64,000 nucleotides of DNA from Roseibium denhamense (GTDB lineage: Bacteria; Pseudomonadota; Alphaproteobacteria; Rhizobiales; Stappiaceae): assembly GCF_009711415.1 (NCBI RefSeq), contig NZ_SMLZ01000108.1, forward strand, positions 63,892-127,891. The letters are read 5' to 3'. Each line of letters opens with the position of its first letter. Within the stretch, counting starts at the first letter, position 1. Positions 1 through 8,661 of this stretch are shown here, in pieces. Position numbers and translations under genes: made by a program. The notes beneath the pieces are model-generated. The model worked only from the letters and a program-made list of their open reading frames with translations, was not told the origin of the DNA and did no database searches.

Positions 1-263
1 TCCAGATGCAGGTCCAGCTCAACATCGAGAATCGCCTTCACGCCTTCCAGGGATTGGCGCATGTCATCGACGCTCGGGCTCTTATAGACAGCAAGCGCAT
101 AGGCCCGGGCAAACTGGATCAAAAACAGATAATCCTGCACCAGATAGTGCTTGAAGGCATTTAGGGGAAGCTCACCGCTGCCAAGTTGGCGTACAAATTC
201 ATGGTCAACGTAAGCCGACCATTGCGGTGCCGCTTCCGCCTTCAACCGATCAAAAAGTTTCAC
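1..263 (-). CDS. tenA: TenA/THI-4 family protein (aminopyrimidine aminohydrolase-like), partial
   Basis: Only the N-terminal 87 codons are in the window; the gene continues past position 1. Translation from a GTG at 263 gives VKLFDRLKAEAAPQWSAYVD and then the TenA pattern FKHYLVQDYLFLIQFARAYA (about residues 38-57), typical of the all-helical thiaminase II family. Family members hydrolyse aminopyrimidines to salvage the thiamine pyrimidine moiety. No ATG exists upstream in frame before the sufA stop, so GTG is the likely start, although its ribosome site is weak. It follows sufA by 26 bp on the same strand, so it may be the last gene of the suf transcript. Whether it keeps the catalytic cysteine cannot be judged here. 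Confidence 0.85.
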   Translation of the reverse strand, partial: MKLFDRLKAEAAPQWSAYVDHEFVRQLGSGELPLNAFKHYLVQDYLFLIQFARAYALAVYKSPSVDDMRQSLEGVKAILDVELDLHL

Positions 264-289
264 TGGAAAAGATCCGATATGTACAGGTG

Positions 290-676
290 TTATTGAGGGC
301 GCGCCATCGCGGGCAGTTCCGCCGCCTGAAGCGACACGGACTCACCGCAGCCACAGGCAGAAACCTCATTCGGATTTTTAAAGATAAATCCCGAACGGAA
401 CTTGGTCACTTCAAAATCCATCTCGGTGCCGAGCAAAAAGAGAACTGCTGACGGATCCACAAAGATTTTGGCGCCCTTGTCTTCGATCAGATCGTCGCCT
501 GGTTTCGCTTCTTCGACCAGGTCCATGGCGTATTCCATGCCTGCGCAGCCACCTTTTTTGATCCCGACCCGCAGACCCAGAGCAGGCTTGTCAGCGTTTT
601 CAACGAGTTCGCAGACCCGTTCCGCAGCGGCGTCGGTCAAAGTCAGAACCTGGAATTTAGCGGCAGAAGCCATCAT
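290..676 (-). CDS. sufA: SufA/IscA A-type iron-sulfur carrier
   Basis: A 128-residue HesB/IscA/SufA family protein that accepts Fe-S clusters from the SufBCD scaffold and passes them to apoproteins in the cytoplasm. The three cluster ligands are visible as Cys44 (in GGCAG) and Cys108/Cys110 (ACGCG), with the family's usual spacing of about 64 residues. Two adjacent ATG codons (676 and 673) follow an AGAGG ribosome site; either could be used. It has a roughly ten-residue extension after the CGC motif. Position: downstream of sufT and just before tenA. Confidence 0.95.
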   Translation of the reverse strand: MMASAAKFQVLTLTDAAAERVCELVENADKPALGLRVGIKKGGCAGMEYAMDLVEEAKPGDDLIEDKGAKIFVDPSAVLFLLGTEMDFEVTKFRSGFIFKNPNEVSACGCGESVSLQAAELPAMARPQ

Positions 677-745
677 TTCCTCTCAAGCAGACACAGGAGT
701 TTAACCTGATATAGGAACTCAGCTTAAGGATACAAACGGAAGAAC

Positions 746-1162
746 TCAATACCAGTTGAGTGCGACCTTGGCTTCATCGGACATACGATCCGGTGTCCAG
801 GGCGGGTCGAACACCATATCAACTGTCACCGGCCCAACACCCGCAACGGAGGCGACGGCATTTTCGACCCATCCGGGCATCTCTCCGGCCACCGGACAGC
901 CTGGCGCTGTCAGGGTCATATCGATGTTGATGGACCGGTCGTCCTCGATATCCACCTTGTAGATCAAACCCAGCTCATAGATGTCACACGGGATTTCCGG
1001 ATCGTAGACGGTTTTCAACGCGCCGATAATATCCGTCGTGAGCTGCTCAAGCTCGGCTTGAGGTATAGCGCACTTTCCAGACACTTCAGCCTGAGGCGCT
1101 TCACCAGCGGTGTTCGTATCGATTGTTGTTGCATCTTCCATCTTGGAACCGTCCTTACCCAA
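746..1162 (-). CDS. sufT: SufT, DUF59/MIP18-type Fe-S assembly protein
   Basis: A 138-residue DUF59 protein (SufT/PaaD-like) thought to help mature Fe-S proteins. Visible hallmarks are the YDPEIP motif (residues 53-58), the TAPGCP motif with the conserved Cys89, and the C-terminal DPPWTPDRMS stretch. The first ~35 residues are low-complexity and not part of the domain. The start at 1162 overlaps the sufS stop by 8 bp, which suggests coupled translation; an internal ATG at 1141 is an alternative start. The family lies in suf operons of many alphaproteobacteria. Confidence 0.92.
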   Translation of the reverse strand: MGKDGSKMEDATTIDTNTAGEAPQAEVSGKCAIPQAELEQLTTDIIGALKTVYDPEIPCDIYELGLIYKVDIEDDRSINIDMTLTAPGCPVAGEMPGWVENAVASVAGVGPVTVDMVFDPPWTPDRMSDEAKVALNWY

Positions 1163-2411
1163 AGAAGCTCTGGGCTTTCAAAAGCGCATCATACAATGCG
1201 TCCACTTCGGAGTGCGTGTTGTACATGCCGAAACTTGCCCTGCATGTAGAGGTAACACCATATCTTGCCAAGAGCGGCTGAGCGCAATGGGTCCCGGCCC
1301 GGACGGCAACCCCGGCCCGGTCGATGATTGTCGCAACATCGTGCGCGTGGGCACCCTGAATTTCAAAGGACACAATCGCGCCTTTTCCCGGGGCCTCTCC
1401 AAAAATACGCAAAGAATTGATTTCCTTGAGCTTCTGATGCGCATAAGACTTCAGTTCAGCTTCATGGCGGGCAATCGCATCGCGGCCAATCGCATCCATG
1501 TAGTCAAGCGCTGCGCCCAAACCAATCGCCTGAACGATGGGTGGCGTTCCCGCCTCAAACCGGTGCGGAGGATCATTGTATGTGATGGTGTCTTCCATCA
1601 CATCGAGGATCATTTCCCCGCCGCCCTGGAAAGGGCGGAGTTTCTTCAGCCATTCCGGCTTGCCCCACAAGACGCCGATCCCGGACGGGCCATAAACCTT
1701 GTGTCCGGTGAAGGCATAAAAATCACACTCAAGCTCCTGCACATCAACATGCATATGAACCGCAGCCTGGCTGCCATCGACCAGCACCGGTATCCCGCGG
1801 TCATGTGCAATCCGGCAAACTTCCTTGATGGGAACAACAGTTCCCAGGACGTTCGACATATGCGTGATGGCCACCAGCTTTGTGCGGTCGCTCAACGCAT
1901 CCTTGAAGGCATCGAGATCAAAGGACCCATCCTCGCGGACATAGACCCATTTCAACACCGCGCCATTGCGTTCGCGGTGGAAATGCCAGGGCACAATGTT
2001 CGAGTGATGTTCCATGATGGACATAACAATCTCGTCACCAGCGCCAAAGTAATCCGGCCCCAGGCCATAAGACACCAGGTTGATGGCCTCGGTGGTCGAC
2101 TTGGTAAAGACCACCTCGTCAACGCTGCCAGCGTTCAGGAACCGGCGCACCTTCTCGCGCGCAGCCTCATAGGCATCCGTTGCCGCATTGGACAGAAAAT
2201 GCAAGCCGCGGTGAACATTGGCATATTCGTTTGAATAGGCTTCGCTCACGGCGTCTATGACCGCCTTCGGCTTTTGTGCAGATGCTCCGTTGTCGAGATA
2301 AACCAATGGTTTGCCATAGACTTCGCGCGACAGGATCGGGAAATCCGCCCGGATCGCGTCGACATCATAGCTAGAGGGAACGGTGTTCGTCTCGGCGGTT
2401 GCGACTGTCAT
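1155..2411 (-). CDS. sufS: SufS cysteine desulfurase (group II)
   Basis: A 418-residue PLP enzyme that takes sulfur from L-cysteine as a persulfide for Fe-S assembly. The PLP lysine is Lys238 in FTGHKVYGPSG, the persulfide cysteine is Cys376 in RAGTHCAQPL, and Arg391 (TCRASFG) fits the substrate-binding arginine of SufS. Length matches the family. An AAGGAG ribosome site precedes the ATG. It differs clearly from the second desulfurase of this operon (6476-7645), which has the SGSACSSG loop of the IscS/NifS group. No sufE gene lies in the window, so the sulfur acceptor is unknown. Confidence 0.96.
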   Translation of the reverse strand: MTVATAETNTVPSSYDVDAIRADFPILSREVYGKPLVYLDNGASAQKPKAVIDAVSEAYSNEYANVHRGLHFLSNAATDAYEAAREKVRRFLNAGSVDEVVFTKSTTEAINLVSYGLGPDYFGAGDEIVMSIMEHHSNIVPWHFHRERNGAVLKWVYVREDGSFDLDAFKDALSDRTKLVAITHMSNVLGTVVPIKEVCRIAHDRGIPVLVDGSQAAVHMHVDVQELECDFYAFTGHKVYGPSGIGVLWGKPEWLKKLRPFQGGGEMILDVMEDTITYNDPPHRFEAGTPPIVQAIGLGAALDYMDAIGRDAIARHEAELKSYAHQKLKEINSLRIFGEAPGKGAIVSFEIQGAHAHDVATIIDRAGVAVRAGTHCAQPLLARYGVTSTCRASFGMYNTHSEVDALYDALLKAQSFFG

Positions 2412-2518
2412 GCGCCGCGGCTCCTTATTCCAAAATCTCTTTCCACGAACATGAGTCTACTGGCTGTGGAAACCAGGGTCATGCGCGGATTTGACCAACC
2501 CGCGCACGCTATTCAGTC

Positions 2519-3838
2519 TTAGTGATCAGCGAGCCACTCGCGCACGCGCTGTTCAAGGCCTTCGGTCACGTCCTCTTCGCCGTATTCTTCAATCGCTTCC
2601 GACAAGAACGCCAGAACGAGAAGCGTCTTCGCCTCGGCTTCCGGAATGCCACGGGCGCGCAGATAGAACAGCAGATCCTCGTCCATCTGGCCACTGGTGG
2701 CACCATGGGCGCAAATCACGTCATCGGCGAAGATCTCGAGCTCAGGCTTGTTTGCCATTTCCGCCGTTTCGGACAGAAGCAAGGCCTGGGTCATCATTTC
2801 GCCGTCGGTCTTCTGGGCGTGCGGCGCGACATTGATCCGGCCCTGGTAAACCCCGCGCGCTTCACCGTCGAGGACGGTCTTGAAGAATTCACGGCTGTTA
2901 CAGTGCGGCACCGCGTGGTCGACGATCAAGGTTTGGTCGGCAAGGTCGGATCCACCAGCCATCGACACGCCGTAGATCTTGGCCTCCGAGTGTTCGCCGG
3001 TGAAATTGACGAACTGCTGGTTACGCACGAATTTCGGCCCGGCAACAAAGCCGAGAGACTTGAATTCAGCTTCCGCGCCAAGGGTCGCAATCGTCGTGAA
3101 CAAACGCGCAGCGTCCGCTTTTCCGGTGATCAGGCGGGTCGCCGCGAGATTGGCCTTGTCTTCAACCGTGTAGTCGAAAACAGCATTGATCTCGCCCGTT
3201 CCACTCTCCCCGACGAAGGTCTCAAGCAATCGGATATTCGCCCCCTCGCCTACCTTCACGGTGTTGCGGACGACCTGTCCGCCGGCGCTTGTGGCCACAT
3301 GCACGATTTCAACAGGCTTGGAGACGTCCACACCCGCTTTTACGGAGAGAATAATGCCGCCCTGGACGAACGCCGTGTTCATGGCCACGACCCCATCGTT
3401 GGGTCCAGTCTTGGGCGATGCCAGCAGCAGCGTTGCATCTTCCGTGTCCAGCGCAGCAGTGATGCTGGAGACCGTGACGCCTTCGGCTGCCAGCGCCTCA
3501 GTATCCGAGAGATCCCCGGCAAACGCGCCATTGGCGATAACGATCCGGAACCGGTCAAGATCTCCAAAGGTGTCGGCTGCCGCGACCGCAGCCTTGGCCG
3601 CATCCAGATTTGCCTTTTCCGCCAGCGGAGCCGCCGAATTCATGAAGGCGCGCAGGTCGGAATACTTGTATTCCTCGACACGCCGGTGCGGCAGGCCCTT
3701 GTCACGGATCTGGCCGATGGCAGCATCACGCAGAGCCGAGACGGCCACCGACCCTGCAAGACTGCCCTTGGCAGCCTCATAGCGCTCGATCAGCTCGCTT
3801 TCGGCTTGTGTGTTCCTGATGGGTGCATTTGCGTTCAT
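2519..3838 (-). CDS. sufD: SufD, Fe-S scaffold subunit
   Basis: A 439-residue SufD that partners SufB and SufC in the SufBC2D scaffold. The C-terminal core has the family pattern, with the conserved region ICAHGATSGQMDED and a preceding stretch containing HCNSREFFKT. The start is placed at the ATG at 3838 (MNANAPIRN) because an AGGAG site lies 8 bp upstream and the start clears the sufC stop; a longer reading to 3919 would overlap sufC without reason. A 107 bp gap separates it from sufS. Confidence 0.95.
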   Translation of the reverse strand: MNANAPIRNTQAESELIERYEAAKGSLAGSVAVSALRDAAIGQIRDKGLPHRRVEEYKYSDLRAFMNSAAPLAEKANLDAAKAAVAAADTFGDLDRFRIVIANGAFAGDLSDTEALAAEGVTVSSITAALDTEDATLLLASPKTGPNDGVVAMNTAFVQGGIILSVKAGVDVSKPVEIVHVATSAGGQVVRNTVKVGEGANIRLLETFVGESGTGEINAVFDYTVEDKANLAATRLITGKADAARLFTTIATLGAEAEFKSLGFVAGPKFVRNQQFVNFTGEHSEAKIYGVSMAGGSDLADQTLIVDHAVPHCNSREFFKTVLDGEARGVYQGRINVAPHAQKTDGEMMTQALLLSETAEMANKPELEIFADDVICAHGATSGQMDEDLLFYLRARGIPEAEAKTLLVLAFLSEAIEEYGEEDVTEGLEQRVREWLADH

Positions 3839-3851
3839 GTCGCGGCTCCTA

Positions 3852-4607
3852 TCAAGCGGCTGCGTTGATGATGTCAGCGTAACCGTTTTTCTCCAGTTCA
3901 AGCGCAAGGTCCTTGTCACCGGTTTTCACGATCTGGCCTTTGGACAAGACGTGGACAACATCGGGGACAATATGGTCCAGAAGCCGCTGGTAGTGAGTGA
4001 TCACGACCATTGCCCGGTCAGGACCGCGCAGCTTGTTCACGCCCTCAGAAACGATGCGCAGGGCATCGATGTCGAGGCCCGAATCGGTCTCATCGAGCAC
4101 GCAGAGCTTCGGCTCCAGGAGAGACATCTGGAGGATTTCCGCGCGTTTCTTTTCCCCGCCGGAGAACCCGACATTCAGCGGACGCTTCAGCATGTCCATG
4201 GAGACGTTCAGGTGAGCCGCGGCTTCCTTGACCCGCTTCATGAAGTCAGGGATGGAGAGCGTGTCTTCGCCGCGGGCCTTGCGCTGTGCATTCATCGCCG
4301 TCTTCAAGAATTCCATGGTGGCAACACCCGGGATCTCGATCGGATATTGGAACGCCAGGAACATGCCGGCGGCCGCCCGCTCATCCGGCTCCATGTCGAG
4401 CATGTTTTCGCCGTTGAACAGGATCTCGCCTTCGGTGACTTCATAGTCGTCCTTGCCGGCCAGGATGTAGGACAGCGTGGACTTGCCGGAGCCATTCGGG
4501 CCCATGATCGCATGGACTTCGCCAGCATTGACGGTCAGGTTAATGCCGCGCAGGATTTCGGTTTCGTCTTCCGCAATGCGGGCGTGAAGGTTTTTGATCT
4601 CAAGCAT
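3852..4607 (-). CDS. sufC: SufC, Fe-S assembly ATPase
   Basis: A 251-residue ABC-type ATPase that drives the SufBCD scaffold. Walker A GPNGSGKST is at residues 36-44, the signature FSGGEKKR at 148-155 and Walker B CVLDETDSGLD at 169-179. The start MLEIKNLHAR at 4607 matches the family and has a GAGGA site upstream; a longer reading to 4664 adds residues not seen in the family. It begins 53 bp after the small coiled-coil gene and ends 13 bp before sufD. Confidence 0.97.
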   Translation of the reverse strand: MLEIKNLHARIAEDETEILRGINLTVNAGEVHAIMGPNGSGKSTLSYILAGKDDYEVTEGEILFNGENMLDMEPDERAAAGMFLAFQYPIEIPGVATMEFLKTAMNAQRKARGEDTLSIPDFMKRVKEAAAHLNVSMDMLKRPLNVGFSGGEKKRAEILQMSLLEPKLCVLDETDSGLDIDALRIVSEGVNKLRGPDRAMVVITHYQRLLDHIVPDVVHVLSKGQIVKTGDKDLALELEKNGYADIINAAA

Positions 4608-4660
4608 TTTTTCATGTCCTCTTTGAGGATGTTCCGTTTTGCGCCAAATCCAGCGCTTGT

Positions 4661-4882
4661 TCATTCAACGATGTCGAGCCGTTTCTCGATCCTGTCAATT
4701 CGGAGCTTCAAGCCAGCGATGTCTGAGTGGTCATGATCCTGAAGTGTGATCACACCGGCCATTTGTTGCCGCATGGCGGTCATCTCAGCTTTCAAGGTTG
4801 ATAAATCCGCTTTGATACCAACGATATCGCTACGCATCGCCCTCAAGTGTTCCAAGATGAGATTTTCAACCTTCTCATTCAT
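4661..4882 (-). CDS. Small coiled-coil protein inside the suf operon, function unknown
   Basis: A 73-residue ORF between sufB and sufC with its own good ribosome site (TAGGAG, 6 bp before the ATG) and 17 bp after the sufB stop. The sequence is almost entirely charged amphipathic helix, with heptad-like hydrophobic spacing (VENLILEHLRAMRSDI at 5-20, then ADLSTLKAEMTAMRQQM, and LKLRIDRIEKRLDIVE at the C terminus), broken by a His/Asp-rich turn (QDHDHSD, 48-54). No cysteines, membrane segment or signal peptide. I do not recognise a named family. It resembles small coiled-coil proteins scattered in Rhizobiales genomes, sometimes near toxin-antitoxin genes, but that resemblance is from memory. Co-transcription with suf is inferred from spacing. 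Confidence 0.75.
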   Translation of the reverse strand: MNEKVENLILEHLRAMRSDIVGIKADLSTLKAEMTAMRQQMAGVITLQDHDHSDIAGLKLRIDRIEKRLDIVE

Positions 4883-4899
4883 GCCAGGCTCCTAAGCCC

Positions 4900-6372
4900 T
4901 TAGCCCACAGATCCTTCCAGGCTGATCGAAATCAGCTTTTGAGCTTCAACAGCAAATTCCATCGGCAGCTGCTGGATGACGTCCTTGACGAAGCCGTTGA
5001 CAATCAGCGCCACCGCTTCTTCCTCATTCATCCCGCGCTGCAGGCAATAGAACATCTGGTCGTCCGAAATCTTCGAGGTCGTTGCCTCGTGCTCGAACTG
5101 GGCCGTTGCGTTCTTGCTCTCAATGTAAGGCACCGTATGAGCGCCGCATTCCTGGCCGATCAACAGGCTGTCGCACTGGGTGAAGTTCCGGGCGTTGGAT
5201 GCCTTGCGGTGCGCGGAGATCAGGCCACGGTACGTGTTTTCCGACTTTCCGGCGGAGATACCCTTTGAAATCACCCGGCTCGACGTGTTCTTGCCGAGAT
5301 GGATCATCTTCGTGCCACTGTCGATCTGCTGGTGGCCGTTGGAGACGGCAATGGAATAGAACTCACCGCGGGAGTTATCGCCGCGCAGAATGCAGGACGG
5401 ATACTTCCAGGTGATTGCGGAGCCAGTCTCGACCTGGGTCCACGAAATCTTGGAATTCTTGCCCCGGCAATCGCCGCGTTTCGTCACGAAATTATAAATG
5501 CCGCCCTTGCCGTCCTTGTCGCCAGGGAACCAGTTCTGGACGGTCGAGTACTTGATCTCCGCATCGTCCAGCGCAATCAGCTCAACAACAGCCGCATGCA
5601 GCTGGTTTTCATCACGTTGCGGCGCTGTACATCCCTCGAGATAGGAGACGTAGGAGCCCTTTTCAGCAATGATCAAGGTCCGTTCAAACTGACCGGTGTT
5701 CTGCTCGTTGATCCGGAAGTAGGTCGACAATTCCATCGGGCAGCGCACGCCTTCCGGAATGTAAACGAAGGATCCGTCCGAGAAGACCGCGGAGTTCAGC
5801 GTTGCATAGTAGTTGTCGGTCACCGGAACAACCGAACCGATATACTTCTTCACGAGGTCCGGATATTCGCGCATCGCCTCGGAAATCGAACAGAAGATGA
5901 CGCCAGCCTTCTTCAGCTCTTCCTTGAAGGTCGTCACAACGGATACCGAATCGAAGACAGCGTCAACGGCGACCCGGTTTTCCGGGGCAACACCCGCCAG
6001 GATCTCCTGCTCGCGGAGCGGAATGCCAAGCTTTTCGTAGGTTGCCAGCAACTCAGGGTCCACTTCGTCCAGGCTCTTCGGCCCTTCAACGGACTTCGGA
6101 GCAGCCCAGTAGTAGAGCTCGTCAAAGTCGATCTTCGGATAGGAAACGCGGGCCCAGTCCGGCTCTTCCATCTGTTTAAACCGGCGCAGGGCATCCAGCC
6201 GCCATTCGGTCATCCATTCCGGCTCGTTCTTCTTTGCCGACAGGAACCGGATTGTTTCCTCGGACAGACCCTTGGCACCCTTTTCCGACTCGATATCGGT
6301 TACAAAGCCGTATTTATACTGGTCGACATCGATGGCTTTCACCTGATCGATGGTTTCCTGTACAGCTGGCAT
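4900..6372 (-). CDS. sufB: SufB, Fe-S scaffold subunit
   Basis: A 490-residue SufB, the main scaffold on which clusters are built. It has the family's start ([20 protein letters not shown]), the conserved [19 protein letters not shown] region, the [20 protein letters not shown] region and the C-terminal stretch [19 protein letters not shown] with conserved cysteines, ending near [11 protein letters not shown] strong GGAGG site lies 6 bp before the ATG. It is the second gene of the operon, 103 bp after the IscS-like desulfurase. Confidence 0.97.
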   Translation of the reverse strand: MPAVQETIDQVKAIDVDQYKYGFVTDIESEKGAKGLSEETIRFLSAKKNEPEWMTEWRLDALRRFKQMEEPDWARVSYPKIDFDELYYWAAPKSVEGPKSLDEVDPELLATYEKLGIPLREQEILAGVAPENRVAVDAVFDSVSVVTTFKEELKKAGVIFCSISEAMREYPDLVKKYIGSVVPVTDNYYATLNSAVFSDGSFVYIPEGVRCPMELSTYFRINEQNTGQFERTLIIAEKGSYVSYLEGCTAPQRDENQLHAAVVELIALDDAEIKYSTVQNWFPGDKDGKGGIYNFVTKRGDCRGKNSKISWTQVETGSAITWKYPSCILRGDNSRGEFYSIAVSNGHQQIDSGTKMIHLGKNTSSRVISKGISAGKSENTYRGLISAHRKASNARNFTQCDSLLIGQECGAHTVPYIESKNATAQFEHEATTSKISDDQMFYCLQRGMNEEEAVALIVNGFVKDVIQQLPMEFAVEAQKLISISLEGSVG

Positions 6373-6475
6373 CGCTTGCCTCCATTATGCGGACGGAAGT
6401 ATCCGCTCATTCCAACCAAGGCCCGGACCTGACAACGATCCGTCCCAATTCTGGGCGGTTTCCCGCCATGTGTTC

Positions 6476-7645
6476 CTATGCCGCCCTGTGGCGTGCATCC
6501 GGATTCAACCTATCGACCACCCTTGGCCACACATCCAGGAACCGGTCTATGTCGGCGTCCTCAGTGTTCCAGCCCATGCTGATGCGAAGGGCACATCTTG
6601 CCGTGTCTTCCTCGACCCCCATGGCCGAGAGCACGTGTGACACCGACACCTTTCCGGACGAACATGCAGAGCCCGATGAAAGAGATACGCGCTCAAGGTC
6701 CAAAGCGATCAGTGCCGTTTCAGCGGAAATGCCCGGAACCGCAAAGCAGGTCGTATTCACAAGCCGCTCGGCATCCGCGCCAAAAATCGTGAGCGACGGG
6801 CATGTGTTGACGAGACCGGTTTCAAGCCGCGCCTTCATCATCTTCATCTGGTCAATCTTGTTGAGGTCTTCAAGCGCGGCGCTTGCCGCAACTCCAAAGC
6901 CGGCAATCGCAGACACATTCTCGGTCCCGCCCCGGCGCCAGTTCTCCTGGCCTCCGCCCACCATCAAGGGAGAAGGCACGCGCGCGGTCGAGCGGACAAC
7001 AACCGCCCCGATCCCCTGGGGACCGCCGAACTTGTGCGCCGACAGCGTGACAGCGTCTGCCTGCCACAGGCCCATATTGATCGGCATCCGGCCCGCGGCT
7101 TGAACGGCGTCGACATGGAAGAAGTGGCCATATTTTGCTGCAATCGCGCCAACCCCTTCAAGAGGCTGGATCACGCCGGTTTCGTTGTTTGCCGCCATGA
7201 CGGAGATTAGGCTGGGATCGGCATCCGAGACCCGGTCTTCCAGCGCCTCCAGATCAATCACACCATTCGAATCGACCGGAATGACAACCTGATCGGCGAC
7301 CCGGAACCGGCCACCCGTCACAACCGACGGGTGCTCCACCGCACTGCGGAACAGCTTATCCAAGTAGACCGGTTCGCCCTGGTCCTGCCAGGACGGCGAC
7401 AATGCCGTCATGTTGGCTTCCGTCCCGCCGGAGACAAACGTCACGGCGCGGGTGAAAGCACCGCAGAGTTTGGCAACCTGTTCACGCGCATTTTCAATCC
7501 GGCCGCGGGCCTTCCGGCCATGCGCGTGGACCGAAGAAGCGTTGCCCGCGTCCTGCAGAACCTCAATCACGGCATCCCGAACGGCCGGACGCATCGGGGC
7601 GCCAGCGTTGTGATCGAGATAGACCGGAGAAGCTTGACCAGGCAT
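6476..7645 (-). CDS. IscS/NifS-type cysteine desulfurase
   Basis: A 389-residue class V aminotransferase-fold desulfurase at the head of the suf operon. The PLP lysine is Lys205 in LSAHKFGGPQG and the persulfide cysteine is Cys328 in the long flexible loop SLSSGSACSSGKV, the mark of group I (IscS/NifS) enzymes. It therefore sits beside a group II SufS in one operon, an arrangement common in alphaproteobacteria. It may serve the Suf scaffold or other sulfur acceptors (tRNA thiolation, molybdenum cofactor). A GAGG site precedes the ATG. Not called nifS because no nitrogen fixation context is present. Confidence 0.93.
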   Translation of the reverse strand: MPGQASPVYLDHNAGAPMRPAVRDAVIEVLQDAGNASSVHAHGRKARGRIENAREQVAKLCGAFTRAVTFVSGGTEANMTALSPSWQDQGEPVYLDKLFRSAVEHPSVVTGGRFRVADQVVIPVDSNGVIDLEALEDRVSDADPSLISVMAANNETGVIQPLEGVGAIAAKYGHFFHVDAVQAAGRMPINMGLWQADAVTLSAHKFGGPQGIGAVVVRSTARVPSPLMVGGGQENWRRGGTENVSAIAGFGVAASAALEDLNKIDQMKMMKARLETGLVNTCPSLTIFGADAERLVNTTCFAVPGISAETALIALDLERVSLSSGSACSSGKVSVSHVLSAMGVEEDTARCALRISMGWNTEDADIDRFLDVWPRVVDRLNPDARHRAA

Positions 7646-7804
7646 ATCACCTCGTTTTGGAGCAAACAGCGGGACAGTTAGGATCCGATTTTCGTAATAT
7701 TGCCAATCACATGTCCGAAAAACTTGAAATTTGCGGCCGTGACGACGATAAAACCACCAACCAGTCGGACGGATCAGTCTCTGCCTTTTGGCGGCGATGC
7801 GAAG

Positions 7805-7821
7805 TTTCGAATAATTCTAAA
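7805..7821. promoter_or_regulatory. Irr-type iron-control (ICE) box
   Basis: TTTCGAATAATTCTAAA is a 17 bp imperfect palindrome matching the known rhizobial Irr box (TTTAGAA-N3-TTCTAAA) at all but one defined position. It lies 160 bp upstream of the desulfurase-suf operon, directly downstream of the -35/-10 proposed below, so a bound regulator would cover the transcription start and repress. Irr control of suf genes is known in Rhizobiales; binding here is inferred from the motif only. Confidence 0.7.
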
Positions 7822-7825
7822 CAAG

Positions 7826-7854
7826 GTTCTAGAAACTTGGAGGCAAAGAGTCAA
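7826..7854 (-). promoter_or_regulatory. Putative sigma-70-type promoter of the suf operon
   Basis: On the minus strand TTGACT (7854-7849) is followed after 17 bp by TAGAAC (7831-7826), a reasonable -35/-10 pair. The expected start of transcription falls inside the Irr-type box at 7805-7821. This would leave a leader of roughly 170 nt before the desulfurase ATG. Confidence 0.5.
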
Positions 7855-7937
7855 GTTTAGACTTAAGGGTTTTCACGTACAGAACCGCTTCTCCCGCGCA
7901 ATTTCTGCTCGGCATAACAACAAGGATAATGCACTTC

Positions 7938-8606
7938 ATGCCTGAGGTGATCTTCAACGGTCCCGCCGGCCGGCTGGAAGGCCGGTTCCATCCCGCAAAA
8001 AAACGGAATGCGCCGATCGCCCTGGTCCTTCATCTCCATCCGCAGTTTGGCGGCACGATGAACAACCAGATCATTTATCAAATGTACTATATGTTCGCCC
8101 GGCGCGGCTTTGCCGTTCTGCGATTTAATTTCCGCGGTGTCGGGCGGTCGCAAGGCTCTTTCGATCACGGTCAGGGCGAATTGTCTGATGCAGCCGCAGC
8201 CCTCGACTGGGTGCAGACGGTCCACCCGGACGCCCGCGCATGCTGGATCGGCGGCTTCTCATTCGGCGCCTGGATTGGCATGCAGCTCTTGATGCGGCGC
8301 CCGGAGGTGGAAGGCTTTATTTCCGTTGCGCCACCGGCCAACCTTCACGATTTCTCGTTCCTGGCTCCCTGCCCGTCCTCCGGCCTGATCATTCACGGCG
8401 ACAATGACAAGGTCGTTCCGCAAAAAGACGTGCAGACGCTTGTCGACAAGCTGAAGACCCAAAAAGGCATCGTGATCGACCATCAGACGATCCCGGGAGC
8501 GAACCATTTCTTCGAAAATGACATGGACACGCTGATCGAAAACTGCGGCGACTATGTCGACGGCCGTCTTGGTTTGACGCCAGCCGATTATGTCGACGTC
8601 GACTAA
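7938..8606 (+). CDS. Alpha/beta hydrolase, divergent from the suf operon
   Basis: A 222-residue alpha/beta hydrolase. The nucleophile elbow is GFSFGAW, followed by LIIHGDNDKVVP carrying the likely acid residue and PGANHFF carrying the histidine; the N-terminal HLHPQFGGTMNN region fits the oxyanion-hole side. Start chosen at the ATG at 7938 (MPEVIFNGP), 11 bp after an AAGGA site; an ATG at 7929 is only 2 bp from that site. Family members are often found next to suf genes in Rhizobiales, but I know of no established substrate. It shares the divergent control region, so it could be co-regulated by iron. Confidence 0.88.
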   Translation: MPEVIFNGPAGRLEGRFHPAKKRNAPIALVLHLHPQFGGTMNNQIIYQMYYMFARRGFAVLRFNFRGVGRSQGSFDHGQGELSDAAAALDWVQTVHPDARACWIGGFSFGAWIGMQLLMRRPEVEGFISVAPPANLHDFSFLAPCPSSGLIIHGDNDKVVPQKDVQTLVDKLKTQKGIVIDHQTIPGANHFFENDMDTLIENCGDYVDGRLGLTPADYVDVD

Positions 8607-8661
8607 GTAGATCTCTTAAGCCCCCAATCGGCGGGTTTGAGAATCGTCACACCCTCTCAAT

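Noticed and set aside
1110-2234. Plus-strand frame of 374 codons
   Set aside because: Antisense to sufS.
2522-3868. Plus-strand frame of 448 codons
   Set aside because: Antisense to sufD; no recognisable domain and no ribosome site of note.
5299-6432. Plus-strand frame of 377 codons
   Set aside because: Antisense to sufB; no family features.
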